This document shows, piece after piece, positions 1-6,361 of a stretch of DNA of 7,544 bases; position 1 is the first letter of the stretch, and each line of letters opens with the position of its first letter. A program made the position numbers and the translations under genes. The stretch covers positions 1-7,544 of the forward strand of contig JBELMB010000239.1 in the NCBI GenBank assembly GCA_042088665.1, given 5' to 3'. The notes beneath the pieces were generated by a model. It ran no database searches and had not been told where the DNA came from. It saw only the letters and a program-made list of their open reading frames with translations. Source of the DNA: JBELMB01 sp042088665. Its GTDB lineage: Bacteria; Pseudomonadota; Alphaproteobacteria; Rhodobacterales; Rhodobacteraceae.

Positions 1-1
1 C

Positions 2-1546
2 GAAGAGGCGCAACTGCCCGGCGCGACGGCCTTCAAGCTGTATGACACCTTTGGCTTTCCGCTCGACCTCACGCAGGATGCGCTGCGCGAAAAGGGCCGC
101 GAGGTCGACACCGACGGGTTTGACACGGCCATGGCCGAGCAGAAGGCGCGCGCCCGCGCGGCCTGGACGGGGGCTGGAGGGGCTGCCGACGCGACCATCT
201 GGTTCGACGTGGCAGAGACCGCAGGCGCCACGGATTTCCTCGGCTATGATACCGAAAAGGCCGAAGGACAGGTGCTGGCGCTGGTCAAGGACGGCGCGCT
301 CGTCGATGCATTGGCGTCGGGCGAAAAGGGCTGGGTCGTGCTGAACCAGACTCCTTTCTATGCCGAAAGCGGCGGGCAGGCCGGTGACACCGGCTGGCTG
401 CGACGGCTTGAGAACGAAGACGAGTCCGCCTCTGTGGAAGACACGCATAAAATGGCTGATGGCAAGGTCTTTGCGCATCTCGTTCATGTGGACAGGGGGA
501 CGTTCAGCAAGGGTGATGCGCTTCAACTTGAGGTGGATCATGGGCGGCGCAGCGCAATCCGCGCCAACCACTCCGCGACGCACCTCCTGCACGAGGCTTT
601 GCGCAGTCACCTTGGCGATCACGTGGCCCAGCGAGGCAGCCTGAATGCGCCGGACCGGCTGCGGTTCGACTTCAGCCATGGCAAGGCGCTCTCTCTGGCA
701 GAGCTCAAGGCGGTGGAACAAGAGGTCAACGCCTACATCCGCCAGAACAGCCCCGTCAGCACCCGGATCATGACGCCGGACGATGCGCGCGGGATCGGGG
801 CGCAAGCGCTTTTTGGTGAGAAATACGGTGACGAGGTGCGCGTGGTGTCGATGGGTCAGCAGACCGGCTCCGGCAAGGGGTCGGACGGCAACACCTATTC
901 TCTGGAACTGTGCGGTGGCACCCATGTGCGCCAGACGGGGGACATCGGGCTGTTTGTGACGCTGGGCGACAGCGCGTCATCGGCTGGCGTGCGCCGTGTC
1001 GAGGCGCTGACCGGCGCTGCGGCCTTTGACTACCTGTCCGGGCAGGATCACACGCTGGCAGCGGTGGCCTCTGAGCTCAAGGCGCAGTCCGCCGATGTGC
1101 CGGGCCGCGTGAAGGCGCTGCTGGACGAACGCAAGAAGCTGGAATCCGAAGTGGCGCAGTTGCGCCGTGAGTTGGCCATGGCCGGCGGGGCCGGGCAGGG
1201 CGCAGGCCCCGAGGCCGAAGAGATCAATGGCGTGGCTTTCCTCGCCCAAGTGCTCACTGGCGTGACGGGCAAGGATCTGCCGCCGCTGATCGATGCGCAC
1301 AAGGCAAAGCTGGGCTCTGGAGCGGTGCTGCTGATCGCGGATGCGGGCGGCAAGGCGGCGGTGGCCGCGGGCGTGACAGAGGATCTCAAGGGGCAGGTGT
1401 CCGCGGTGGATCTGGTGAAGGCCGCCGTGCCGGAACTGGGCGGCAAGGGCGGCGGTGGCCGTCCTGACATGGCGCAGGGCGGTGGTGCTTCGGTCGACAA
1501 CGCAGAGGCGGCGATCGCCGCAGCCAAAGCCGTGATTGGAGGATAA
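2..1546 (+). CDS. alaS: Alanyl-tRNA synthetase, C-terminal part (5' end outside window)
   Basis: AlaRS charges tRNA-Ala with alanine in the cytoplasm and hydrolyses mischarged Ser/Gly-tRNA-Ala. The frame is open from base 2, giving 514 visible residues; the family is usually about 870-890 aa, so the first ~370 residues (class II catalytic core) lie upstream. Visible parts in order: the tRNA-recognition segment with KLYDTFGFPLDLT (residues 13-25); the editing domain with the zinc-type HSATH motif (HxxxH, bases 569-583) and its partner CGGTH (CxxxH, bases 911-925); a charged coiled-coil linker around LDERKKLESEVAQLRRE (about 373-392); and a DHHA1/C-Ala domain with Gly-rich GGKGGGGRPDMAQGGG near the end. 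All editing metal ligands are present, so the gene looks intact in what is visible. A downstream in-frame ATG at 131 is internal, not the start. It is the first gene of a tight cluster with the next two genes. Confidence 0.97.
   Translation, partial: EEAQLPGATAFKLYDTFGFPLDLTQDALREKGREVDTDGFDTAMAEQKARARAAWTGAGGAADATIWFDVAETAGATDFLGYDTEKAEGQVLALVKDGALVDALASGEKGWVVLNQTPFYAESGGQAGDTGWLRRLENEDESASVEDTHKMADGKVFAHLVHVDRGTFSKGDALQLEVDHGRRSAIRANHSATHLLHEALRSHLGDHVAQRGSLNAPDRLRFDFSHGKALSLAELKAVEQEVNAYIRQNSPVSTRIMTPDDARGIGAQALFGEKYGDEVRVVSMGQQTGSGKGSDGNTYSLELCGGTHVRQTGDIGLFVTLGDSASSAGVRRVEALTGAAAFDYLSGQDHTLAAVASELKAQSADVPGRVKALLDERKKLESEVAQLRRELAMAGGAGQGAGPEAEEINGVAFLAQVLTGVTGKDLPPLIDAHKAKLGSGAVLLIADAGGKAAVAAGVTEDLKGQVSAVDLVKAAVPELGGKGGGGRPDMAQGGGASVDNAEAAIAAAKAVIGG
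1538..1543 (+). promoter_or_regulatory. Ribosome binding site inside the end of alaS
   Basis: GGAGGA lies in the last codons of alaS, 6 nt before the ATG at 1550 and just before the alaS stop (1544-1546). The overlap suggests that translation of the DUF1330 gene is coupled to alaS. Confidence 0.8.
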
Positions 1547-1549
1547 GCC

Positions 1550-1837
1550 ATGCCCGCACTCTGGATTGCCCATGTGACCGTGACCGACACCGAGGCTTAC
1601 GGCAAATATGCCGAACTGGCGGGCCCCGCGATTGCGGCGCATGGCGGAACGTTCATCGCGCGCGGCGGGCGTTTTGTGCAGCTCGAAGGCAAGGAGCGTC
1701 CGCGCAATGTCGTGGCGCGCTTTGCCAGCGTCGAGGATGCGGTGGCTTGCTATCACTCCGACGCTTATCAGGACGCGCTCAGCCATGCGCGCGGCGCCTC
1801 CGAGCGTGAGCTCCTCGTGGTCGAAACCACGGAGTAG
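1550..1837 (+). CDS. DUF1330 family protein
   Basis: A 95-aa soluble protein with no signal peptide. The pattern matches the DUF1330 family (small dimeric alpha/beta ferredoxin-like fold, function not established): an N-terminal strand ALWIAHVTVTD, a helix with YGKYAELAGPAIAAHGG, then FIARGG, LEGKERPRNVVARFAS, a helix with A-CYHSDAYQDAL, and a final strand ELLVVETTE. The length is the usual size of the family. The start is the ATG 3 nt after the alaS stop, with an excellent GGAGGA at 6-nt spacing. It lies between alaS and the MOSC gene in what looks like a single transcript. The specific role cannot be read from the sequence. Confidence 0.9.
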   Translation: MPALWIAHVTVTDTEAYGKYAELAGPAIAAHGGTFIARGGRFVQLEGKERPRNVVARFASVEDAVACYHSDAYQDALSHARGASERELLVVETTE

Positions 1838-1844
1838 CGCGCCC

Positions 1845-2318
1845 ATGCGGACCCTGCGGGAGTTGCAGGACAGCTTTGCAGGGCCGGGGCGCGTGGTCTG
1901 GATCGGTCTCAGGCCGCATCGAAAGACCGACATGCTGCCTGTCAGCCACGCCGAGATCACGATGGCCGGTTTGACCGGCGACCACGGCCGCGCGGGAAAG
2001 CGCGCCGTCACCTTGATCCAGGCCGAACATCTGCCGGTGATCTCCGCCCTGTGCGGGACAGAGGCCACCGCGGCCCTCCTGCGCCGCAACATCGTCGTCT
2101 CGGGCGTTAACCTTTATGCCTGCCGGATGAGGGGTCTTCAGCTTGGAGAGGTGCTCCTTGAGATCACTTCGCCCTGCGCGCCCTGTTCCAGAATGGAATT
2201 GGCGCTAGGTTCTGGCGGGTACAACGCCATGCGAGGGCACGGAGGTTGGTGTGCATCTGTGCACAAAACTGGTGATATTTCGCTAGATACGACAGTTATC
2301 CCCAGAACCGACCGCTAA
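1845..2318 (+). CDS. MOSC domain-containing protein
   Basis: A 157-aa cytoplasmic protein resembling stand-alone MOSC (molybdenum cofactor sulfurase C-terminal) domains, which are thought to carry sulfur or bind the molybdenum cofactor. Visible hallmarks: HAEITMAGLTGDHGR (residues 35-49), KRAVTLIQAEHLPVI (52-66), RRNIVVSGVNL (80-90), LGEVLLEITSPCAPCSRME (100-118, with Cys111 and Cys114 at the conserved cysteine site of the family) and the Gly-rich AMRGHGGWCASVHKTGDI (128-145). The start is the ATG at 1845, 7 nt after the DUF1330 stop, with GGAG at 1831-1834 about 10 nt upstream. The open frame extends further upstream (to an ATG at 1608), but that part overlaps DUF1330 and shows no MOSC similarity. 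It is the last gene of the alaS cluster. Its substrate is unknown; assignment to the YiiM-like or another MOSC subgroup is not resolved. Confidence 0.9.
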   Translation: MRTLRELQDSFAGPGRVVWIGLRPHRKTDMLPVSHAEITMAGLTGDHGRAGKRAVTLIQAEHLPVISALCGTEATAALLRRNIVVSGVNLYACRMRGLQLGEVLLEITSPCAPCSRMELALGSGGYNAMRGHGGWCASVHKTGDISLDTTVIPRTDR

Positions 2319-2554
2319 ACTCGGCGCTTTCCCGCCCGCCCGCAAGGCGCATCAGCGAGGGACCGCCAATCATGGAATCCGGCCTTGGTCACGGAATCAA
2401 CAGCCGTCTGATTCGAAGCAGAGTCTTGGGCTTGCGGTGTTATCCACATGCTACATTTCGTTTCTAGGAATGGTTTCCGTTTCCGAAAAAACACCTCCCC
2501 GCTCAACGCCGTGAAACCGTTGCAAAAATATAGCACATAGGCCACAGAATCCCG

Positions 2555-2589
2555 AATTTCCGGGGGAATCCGGGGGGGTACCCGAAATT
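2555..2589. repeat. Imperfect inverted repeat (possible hairpin or operator)
   Basis: The left arm AATTTC-c-GGG (2555-2564) pairs with the right arm CCCGAAATT (2581-2589), with one bulged C. Between them are two G-rich tracts (CCGGGGG and CCGGGGGGG). It is a possible operator or leader hairpin upstream of the small secreted gene. The function is inferred only from its position. Confidence 0.35.
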
Positions 2590-2602
2590 TGACGCAGCAA
2601 GT

Positions 2603-2614
2603 CAGGAATTCCTG
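2603..2614. promoter_or_regulatory. 12-bp perfect palindrome, candidate operator
   Basis: CAGGAATTCCTG is a perfect 12-bp dyad, 65 bp upstream of the ATG at 2679 and next to a TTGAC (2589-2593) that could be a -35. GACGC (2591-2595) and GCGTC (2617-2621) flank it asymmetrically. A dyad at this position suits a dimeric regulator, but no known operator is recognised. Confidence 0.35.
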
Positions 2615-2666
2615 TCGCGTCACCTCAAAATGTTTGGCTAAGGTTCTCGCACCTACAATTTTTCTT

Positions 2667-2672
2667 GGGAGA
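2667..2672 (+). promoter_or_regulatory. Strong ribosome binding site
   Basis: TGGGAGAAAG (2667-2675) precedes the ATG at 2679 at a good distance. It fixes the start of the small secreted protein at 2679 rather than at the upstream in-frame ATG at 2589, whose product would bury the signal peptide inside the protein. Confidence 0.75.
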
Positions 2673-2678
2673 AAGATC

Positions 2679-2948
2679 ATGAAAAAGGTTCTTGCTGGCG
2701 CCATCCTCGCCGCTTCGTTCGCAGCTCCGGCCTTCGCTTGGGAAGGCCAGGTTGTGGCATGCTACGACAAGGTTTGGGTTCCGGCCAAATACAGCACATC
2801 CAAAACGCTGATCATGGCGGCTCACACTGAGTGGGAGCACAACGGCCACGGCCAGATGATCCGCATGCACTACCCTGCGGTTTACAAAGAAAACCGCTCG
2901 CTGGTTGAGCCGGGCCACTACGTTGCCGTTAAGGCACCCTGCAAGTAA
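2679..2948 (+). CDS. Small secreted protein, first of two tandem paralogs (unknown function)
   Basis: I do not recognise a named family. The product is 89 aa with a clear Sec signal peptide (MKKVLAGAIL start, hydrophobic core, AFA-W cleavage site after residue 20), leaving a mature protein of about 69 aa, predicted periplasmic or secreted. The mature part begins near Cys28 and ends with Cys88, which could form a disulfide. Key stretches are CYDKVWVPAKYSTS (28-41), GQ (58-59), MHYPAVYKE (63-71) and GHYVAV (79-84). Two segments starting at Pro35 and Pro66 align as internal repeats (PA-Y-...-L-...-H). Eight of nine valines use GTT and all five tyrosines use TAC, a bias typical of highly expressed genes. 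It is monocistronic by appearance, with its own strong RBS and terminator. The paralog at 3285-3686 shares about 21 of 61 residues between the matching cysteines. Confidence 0.88.
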   Translation: MKKVLAGAILAASFAAPAFAWEGQVVACYDKVWVPAKYSTSKTLIMAAHTEWEHNGHGQMIRMHYPAVYKENRSLVEPGHYVAVKAPCK

Positions 2949-2973
2949 TCCCTAACTCAGGGACAGTGCAGTG

Positions 2974-3012
2974 AAGGGCGCGGGGTCTGCCACCTCGCGC
3001 CCTTTGTCTTTT
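2974..3012 (+). terminator. Rho-independent terminator of the first small secreted gene
   Basis: A perfect 9-bp stem AAGGGCGCG / CGCGCCCTT extends inward by one G-U and three Watson-Crick pairs (GGGT / ACCT) to a 5-nt CTGCC loop. It is followed by TGTCTTTT. It starts 26 nt after the stop codon. Confidence 0.9.
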
Positions 3013-3284
3013 CCGGGGCTTTGATCCGGGAGGAACGACCAGAAGCCCGCTGGAGGCCCTCTGAGTGCCGCCACAGGCGCAAGACGCGGAACGCCTGAAC
3101 CGGACTGCCTGCGACAAAGCCCGCGCTCACGGGGCTGGTTTGAAGGGCAAGCCGCGCGGCAGCGGAAGAACAGCGCCCGTGATGCGTCGATGCAGCGTCA
3201 ATCCACTGTTTCTCTGTGGACAACTTGTCAAATCCCGGAAAATCCTGCAAAACTCATCACGTTGAACGCGTTCCGGGGATGACC
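3013..3284. other. Intergenic region between the two paralogs
   Basis: No supported gene lies here. With the terminator and 3' end of the first transcript, the non-coding stretch is 336 bases. The last ~75 bases (from 3206) are AT-richer and probably hold the promoter of the second paralog. TTGTCA at 3225-3230 is a possible -35, but the -10 is weak. A TGTGGACAA nonamer (3216-3224) is one mismatch from a DnaA box on the minus strand. Confidence 0.45.
3275..3279 (+). promoter_or_regulatory. Ribosome binding site that decides the start of the second paralog
   Basis: GGGGA lies 5 nt before the ATG at 3285. The ATG at 3279 overlaps this sequence and so has no properly spaced Shine-Dalgarno. The ATG at 3216 has no visible one and would put a polar extension before the signal peptide. 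Confidence 0.55.
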
Positions 3285-3686
3285 ATGCGCAGCGATCGGG
3301 GAAATCCCGTACGAGTCATGTTTTGTGGATTGGCCTTGGCCATCTGCTTTTCTGTGCCCGGCCCGGGTTTTGCCGCGGTTGGTACAGAGCTTTTGCCCAG
3401 TGAGGCGCCTCCCGGTCCCAAGTGTTACCGCAAGGCGCAGATCCCGGCAGAATATGAGACCTCCCGTCGATTGGTGCGCAAGGCGCGTCTGAAGCACGAA
3501 GAAACAGAGACCGGTCAGATCAAGATGATCCACTATCCGGCGATCTACGTTGAGGAAAAGACCCTCAAGGAGGCGGCCTACGTGCTCCTGCAAGAGGTGG
3601 AATGCACCCGGCGTATCCTGCGCAAGGCGATCAAGCTGCCGCCAGAGCAATGCATGGAAACCCGGGGTTGCCGCGAACTGGACTGA
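3285..3686 (+). CDS. Secreted protein, second tandem paralog with Cys-containing tail (unknown function)
   Basis: 133 aa from the preferred ATG at 3285 (3279 and 3318 are alternatives). The N-terminus has arginines followed by a hydrophobic stretch VMFCGLALAICFSV and a probable cleavage after GFA (about residue 30), so the protein is predicted to be exported. Cys47 to Cys107 is the same length as Cys28 to Cys88 of the first paralog, with the same pattern: CYRKAQIPAEYETS (47-60), TGQ (76-78), IHYPAIYVEE (82-91) and YV near 99. A 26-residue extension follows Cys107: basic RRILRKAIK, then PEQCMETRGC with two more cysteines (123, 129). Valine codons are mixed (GTA, GTC, GTG, GTT) and rare CGG, GGA and CGA occur near the start, unlike its neighbour, which suggests lower expression. 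It probably arose by tandem duplication and then diverged. No function can be assigned from sequence. Confidence 0.8.
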   Translation: MRSDRGNPVRVMFCGLALAICFSVPGPGFAAVGTELLPSEAPPGPKCYRKAQIPAEYETSRRLVRKARLKHEETETGQIKMIHYPAIYVEEKTLKEAAYVLLQEVECTRRILRKAIKLPPEQCMETRGCRELD

Positions 3687-3987
3687 GTGCCTCAAGGCCG
3701 CGCTTGAGCGCATGAGGCTGAGACGCTGAGCCCTTCGTCGCAGGGGCCCGCCACGTCGGCTCTGTGGCCGTTTCGAGACGCTCCCCCTGAACTTCCCCTG
3801 TCTTTGCCAGCACGGCGCTGCAGTCGCCGCGTTGGCGCCTCACACAGCTCTCTTGGGTCATGCGCATGGGCCCCTTGGGCGATCTCCCCCGCGCTTGCCT
3901 TGCAGTGCCTGTGGCCACTCGGGCGCCAAAACGCAAAACGCGCCGCTTGGAGGGCGGCGCGTTTGATGGCGAAGTTCAGTGGCGGCT
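3687..3987. other. Convergent intergenic region
   Basis: These 301 bases between the second paralog (plus) and typA (minus) hold no convincing gene. Apparent frames here, on either strand, lack recognisable similarity or overlap typA antisense. A weak 6-bp hairpin CTCAAG / CTTGAG (3691-3708, loop GCCGCG) follows the plus-strand stop but has no T-tract. The typA terminator lies at the right end and may also stop plus-strand readthrough. Confidence 0.5.
3928..3964 (-). terminator. Rho-independent terminator of typA
   Basis: On the minus strand, a perfect 11-bp stem AAACGCGCCGC / GCGGCGCGTTT with a 7-nt loop (CCTCCAA) is followed by TTGCGTTTTGG. It lies 23 nt beyond the typA stop codon. A few Ts on the plus side (GTTTG) allow weak bidirectional action. 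Confidence 0.88.
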
Positions 3988-5805
3988 TCAGGCGCTGCGG
4001 GCAGCCCGCTTGCGCTCGTGCGGGTCGAGGTGTTTTTTGCGCAGACGCACCGCGTTGGGCGTCACTTCGACCAGCTCGTCGTCATTGATGTAGGCGATGG
4101 CCTCTTCGAGGCTGAGCGTGATTGGTGTGGTCAGGCGCACCGCATCGTCCGTGCCAGAGGCCCGCACGTTGGTCAGCTTCTTGCCCTTGAGCGGATTGAC
4201 CTCAAGATCGTTCTCACGCGAATGCTCGCCGATAATCATGCCTTGATAAACAGGGGCTTGCGCGCCGATCATCATCTTGCCACGCTCTTCGAGGTTCCAC
4301 AGCGCATAGGCCACAGCCACGCCATTCTCCATCGAGATCAACACCCCGGCGCGTCGCCCGGGAATCGCGCCCTTGTGCGGGGTCCAGCCATGAAACACAC
4401 GGTTCAGCACGCCAGTCCCACGGGTGTCTGTCAGAAACTCGCCGTGGTACCCGATCAGCCCGCGCGAAGGCACATGCGCGATGATCCGCGTCTTGCCCGC
4501 CCCCGCCGGACGCATCTCGACGAGTTCGCCCTTGCGCGTGCCGGTGATCTTTTCGATGACCGCGCCGGAGTATTCGTCGTCCACGTCGATGGTGGCCTCT
4601 TCGACCGGCTCCATGCGTATTCCGTCGTTGTCCTTCATGATCACCTGCGGGCGCGAGACTGACAGCTCAAAGCCTTCGCGGCGCATGTTTTCGATCAGCA
4701 CGCCCATCTGCAATTCGCCGCGGCCCGACACCTCGAAGGCCTCGCCGCCCGGTGTGTCGGCGATGCGGATGGCGACATTGGTTTCGGCCTCTTTGTACAG
4801 ACGGTCGCGAATGACGCGGGACTGCACCTTCTTGCCGTCGCGGCCAGCCAGCGGGCTGTCATTGATGCCAAAGGTCACGGTGATGGTCGGCGGATCAATC
4901 GGCTGCGCTTCGAGAGGCTCATCGACGGCCAGTGCGCACAGGGTGTCTGCAACGGTCGTCTTGGTCATGCCCGCGATGGACACGATGTCGCCTGCCTCGG
5001 CTTCGGTGATGTCCTGCATCTGCAAGCCGCGAAAGGCCTGGATCTTGGTCACGCGGAACTGCTCGATCTTTTGTCCGATCCGGCTGATCGACTGGATCGA
5101 CTGGCCAACCTTGACCCGGCCCGATTCCATGCGCCCGGTCAGGATGCGCCCGACAAAGGGATCGGCGCCCAACGTGACCGCGAGCATGCGGAAATCATCG
5201 TCCACCAGTTTCACCTGACGTGGTTCGGGCACGTGGTTGACGATCAGGTTGAACAGCGCATCGAGGTTTTCGCGCGTGCCGTCCAGCTCTGCGTCACACC
5301 AGCCATTGCGGCCCGAGGCATAGAGATGTGGAAAGTCGAGCTGGTCCTCGTTGGCATCGAGGTTGGAAAAGAGGTCAAAGACCTCGTCCAGAGCGCGGTC
5401 CGGTTCGGCGTCCGGTTTGTCGACCTTGTTCAGAACCACGATGGGGCGCAGCCCGAGGGCGAGCGCCTTGGACGTGACGAACTTTGTCTGCGGCATCGGG
5501 CCTTCGGCGGCATCGACCAGCAGGACGACACCGTCAACCATGCTGAGAATGCGTTCGACCTCGGCGCCAAAGTCGGCGTGACCGGGGGTGTCGACGATGT
5601 TGATACGGGTGCCTTTCCATTCGACACTCGTGGCTTTTGCAAGGATGGTGATCCCGCGTTCGCGTTCGAGGTCGTTGGAATCCATGGCGCGTTCTGCCAC
5701 GGCCTGGTTCGCCCGAAAGGCGCCAGATTGTTTGAGCAGCTCGTCCACCAGGGTGGTTTTGCCGTGGTCCACGTGTGCGATGATCGCGACGTTGCGCAAT
5801 TCCAT
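3988..5805 (-). CDS. typA: Translational GTPase TypA/BipA
   Basis: TypA/BipA is an EF-G-like ribosome-binding GTPase involved in 50S assembly and in cold and other stress adaptation; it acts in the cytoplasm. The 605-aa length equals the family norm. GTPase motifs are complete: G1 AHVDHGKTT (10-18), G2 Thr53 in RERGITI, G3 DTPGH (72-76), G4 NKVD (126-129) and G5 at YASG (162-165). The beta-barrel domain II and EF-G-like domains III and V follow (including GRGELQMGVLIENMRREG and PSRGLIGYHGEFLTDTRGTG). The BipA-specific C-terminal domain is recognised by GEHSRENDLEVNPLKGKK and TNVRASGTDDAVRL. AAGGA (plus-strand 5816-5820) sits 10 nt before the ATG. It has its own strong terminator. The SMR gene lies 189 nt upstream on the same strand, too far to assume co-transcription. 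Confidence 0.98.
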   Translation of the reverse strand: MELRNVAIIAHVDHGKTTLVDELLKQSGAFRANQAVAERAMDSNDLERERGITILAKATSVEWKGTRINIVDTPGHADFGAEVERILSMVDGVVLLVDAAEGPMPQTKFVTSKALALGLRPIVVLNKVDKPDAEPDRALDEVFDLFSNLDANEDQLDFPHLYASGRNGWCDAELDGTRENLDALFNLIVNHVPEPRQVKLVDDDFRMLAVTLGADPFVGRILTGRMESGRVKVGQSIQSISRIGQKIEQFRVTKIQAFRGLQMQDITEAEAGDIVSIAGMTKTTVADTLCALAVDEPLEAQPIDPPTITVTFGINDSPLAGRDGKKVQSRVIRDRLYKEAETNVAIRIADTPGGEAFEVSGRGELQMGVLIENMRREGFELSVSRPQVIMKDNDGIRMEPVEEATIDVDDEYSGAVIEKITGTRKGELVEMRPAGAGKTRIIAHVPSRGLIGYHGEFLTDTRGTGVLNRVFHGWTPHKGAIPGRRAGVLISMENGVAVAYALWNLEERGKMMIGAQAPVYQGMIIGEHSRENDLEVNPLKGKKLTNVRASGTDDAVRLTTPITLSLEEAIAYINDDELVEVTPNAVRLRKKHLDPHERKRAARSA

Positions 5806-5994
5806 GGGGCTTATATCCTTTGGTGAAGTGTCGCGCGCGGCCTAGCCGGGCCGGATGCAAAAGACCAGAGCCAATCGGTCGCACGGGCGGCTTTGCCCCG
5901 ATCCGGGGTGCGCGACAGGGGCTTTGCTGACGCCGACAGCGCCTTGTGGTGGGCACGGACAGCTTTTGGTGTCGTCAGGTCCGGGTGCGGGTTG

Positions 5995-6324
5995 CTAGTG
6001 CGGGCTCGTACTTGAGAAGAGGTGAATGACCAGGATGCCGCCAAGGATCATCGTGATTCCAAGGACCGCTGCGAGGTCGAGCTTTTGACCAAAGGCCACC
6101 AGCCCGATCACCGAAATGGAGACGATGCCCAGCCCGGACCACATCGCATAGGCGATGCCCACGGGGAAGTACTTCAACACGATGGCCAGAAGGTAAAAGG
6201 CAGCGGCATAGGCCACCACCACGATCACGGATGGCAGGGGACGGGTGAATTGCTGGCTGGCCTGCAGTGCCGCAGTTCCGATGGTTTCCGAGACAACCGC
6301 GAGGGCCAGCAAAAGGTAGGGCAT
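5995..6324 (-). CDS. Small multidrug resistance (SMR) family efflux protein, EmrE-like
   Basis: A 109-aa inner-membrane protein with four hydrophobic segments (about 2-20, 31-50, 57-79, 84-103). Members work as dual-topology dimers that exchange protons for cationic, often quaternary ammonium, compounds. EmrE hallmarks are visible: the essential membrane glutamate Glu13 in SETIGT, PVGIAYAMWSGLG (54-66, with Tyr59 and Trp62 of the substrate site), FGQKLDLAAVLGI (78-90) and the GG in helix 4 (95-96). The C-terminus SSTSPH resembles the EmrE end. This points to the Qac/EmrE subtype rather than the SugE/Gdx guanidinium exporters, though the exact substrate is unknown. The start at 6324 has AGGA (plus-strand 6333-6336) 8 nt upstream. 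No clear terminator follows. Confidence 0.95.
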   Translation of the reverse strand: MPYLLLALAVVSETIGTAALQASQQFTRPLPSVIVVVAYAAAFYLLAIVLKYFPVGIAYAMWSGLGIVSISVIGLVAFGQKLDLAAVLGITMILGGILVIHLFSSTSPH

Positions 6325-6361
6325 GTGGGAGATCCTGATTGAGACCTCTACGTTCTGCCTG

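Larger units (their letters stand above)
2319..2678. other. Intergenic regulatory region before the first small secreted gene
   Basis: There is no convincing gene in these 360 bases. The 5' part is visibly richer in A/T than the flanking genes and includes TTGCAAAAATATAG around 2520-2533. It also holds a DnaA-box-like nonamer at 2440-2448, an imperfect inverted repeat at 2555-2589 and a 12-bp palindrome at 2603-2614. I see no strong intrinsic terminator for the alaS cluster and no canonical -35/-10 pair. A TTGACG at 2589-2594 could be a -35, but nothing good follows at 16-18 nt. Confidence 0.6.

Noticed and set aside
977..2092. Long minus-strand open frame antisense to alaS, DUF1330 and MOSC
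   Set aside because: It spans three well-supported plus-strand genes. Its composition (Arg/His/Ala-rich) is typical of the shadow frame of high-GC coding sequence and no motif is recognisable.
2634..2659. TTGGCT...TACAAT as the promoter of the first small secreted gene
   Set aside because: The spacing is only 14 nt, and transcription would start at or within the ribosome binding site.
2589..2678. N-terminal extension of the first small secreted protein from an upstream start
   Set aside because: It would bury the signal peptide 30 residues inside the protein, and the strong Shine-Dalgarno supports the ATG at 2679.
2315..2704. 129-codon minus-strand frame in the intergenic region
   Set aside because: It overlaps the regulatory region and the start of the small secreted gene, lacks a convincing RBS and resembles no family.
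3318..3350. Lipoprotein signal in the second paralog (cysteines in the hydrophobic segment)
   Set aside because: The residues before the cysteines (VMF-C and LAI-C) do not fit a lipobox, which needs Gly/Ala/Ser just before Cys. A normal signal peptidase I site at GFA is more likely.
5071..5826. 251-codon plus-strand frame over the typA 5' half
   Set aside because: It is antisense to unambiguous TypA GTPase motifs and has no recognisable domain; it is a GC-driven shadow.
5896..5908. CCCCG/CGGGG hairpin between typA and SMR as an SMR terminator
   Set aside because: The stem is only 5 bp and no T-tract follows on the minus strand.
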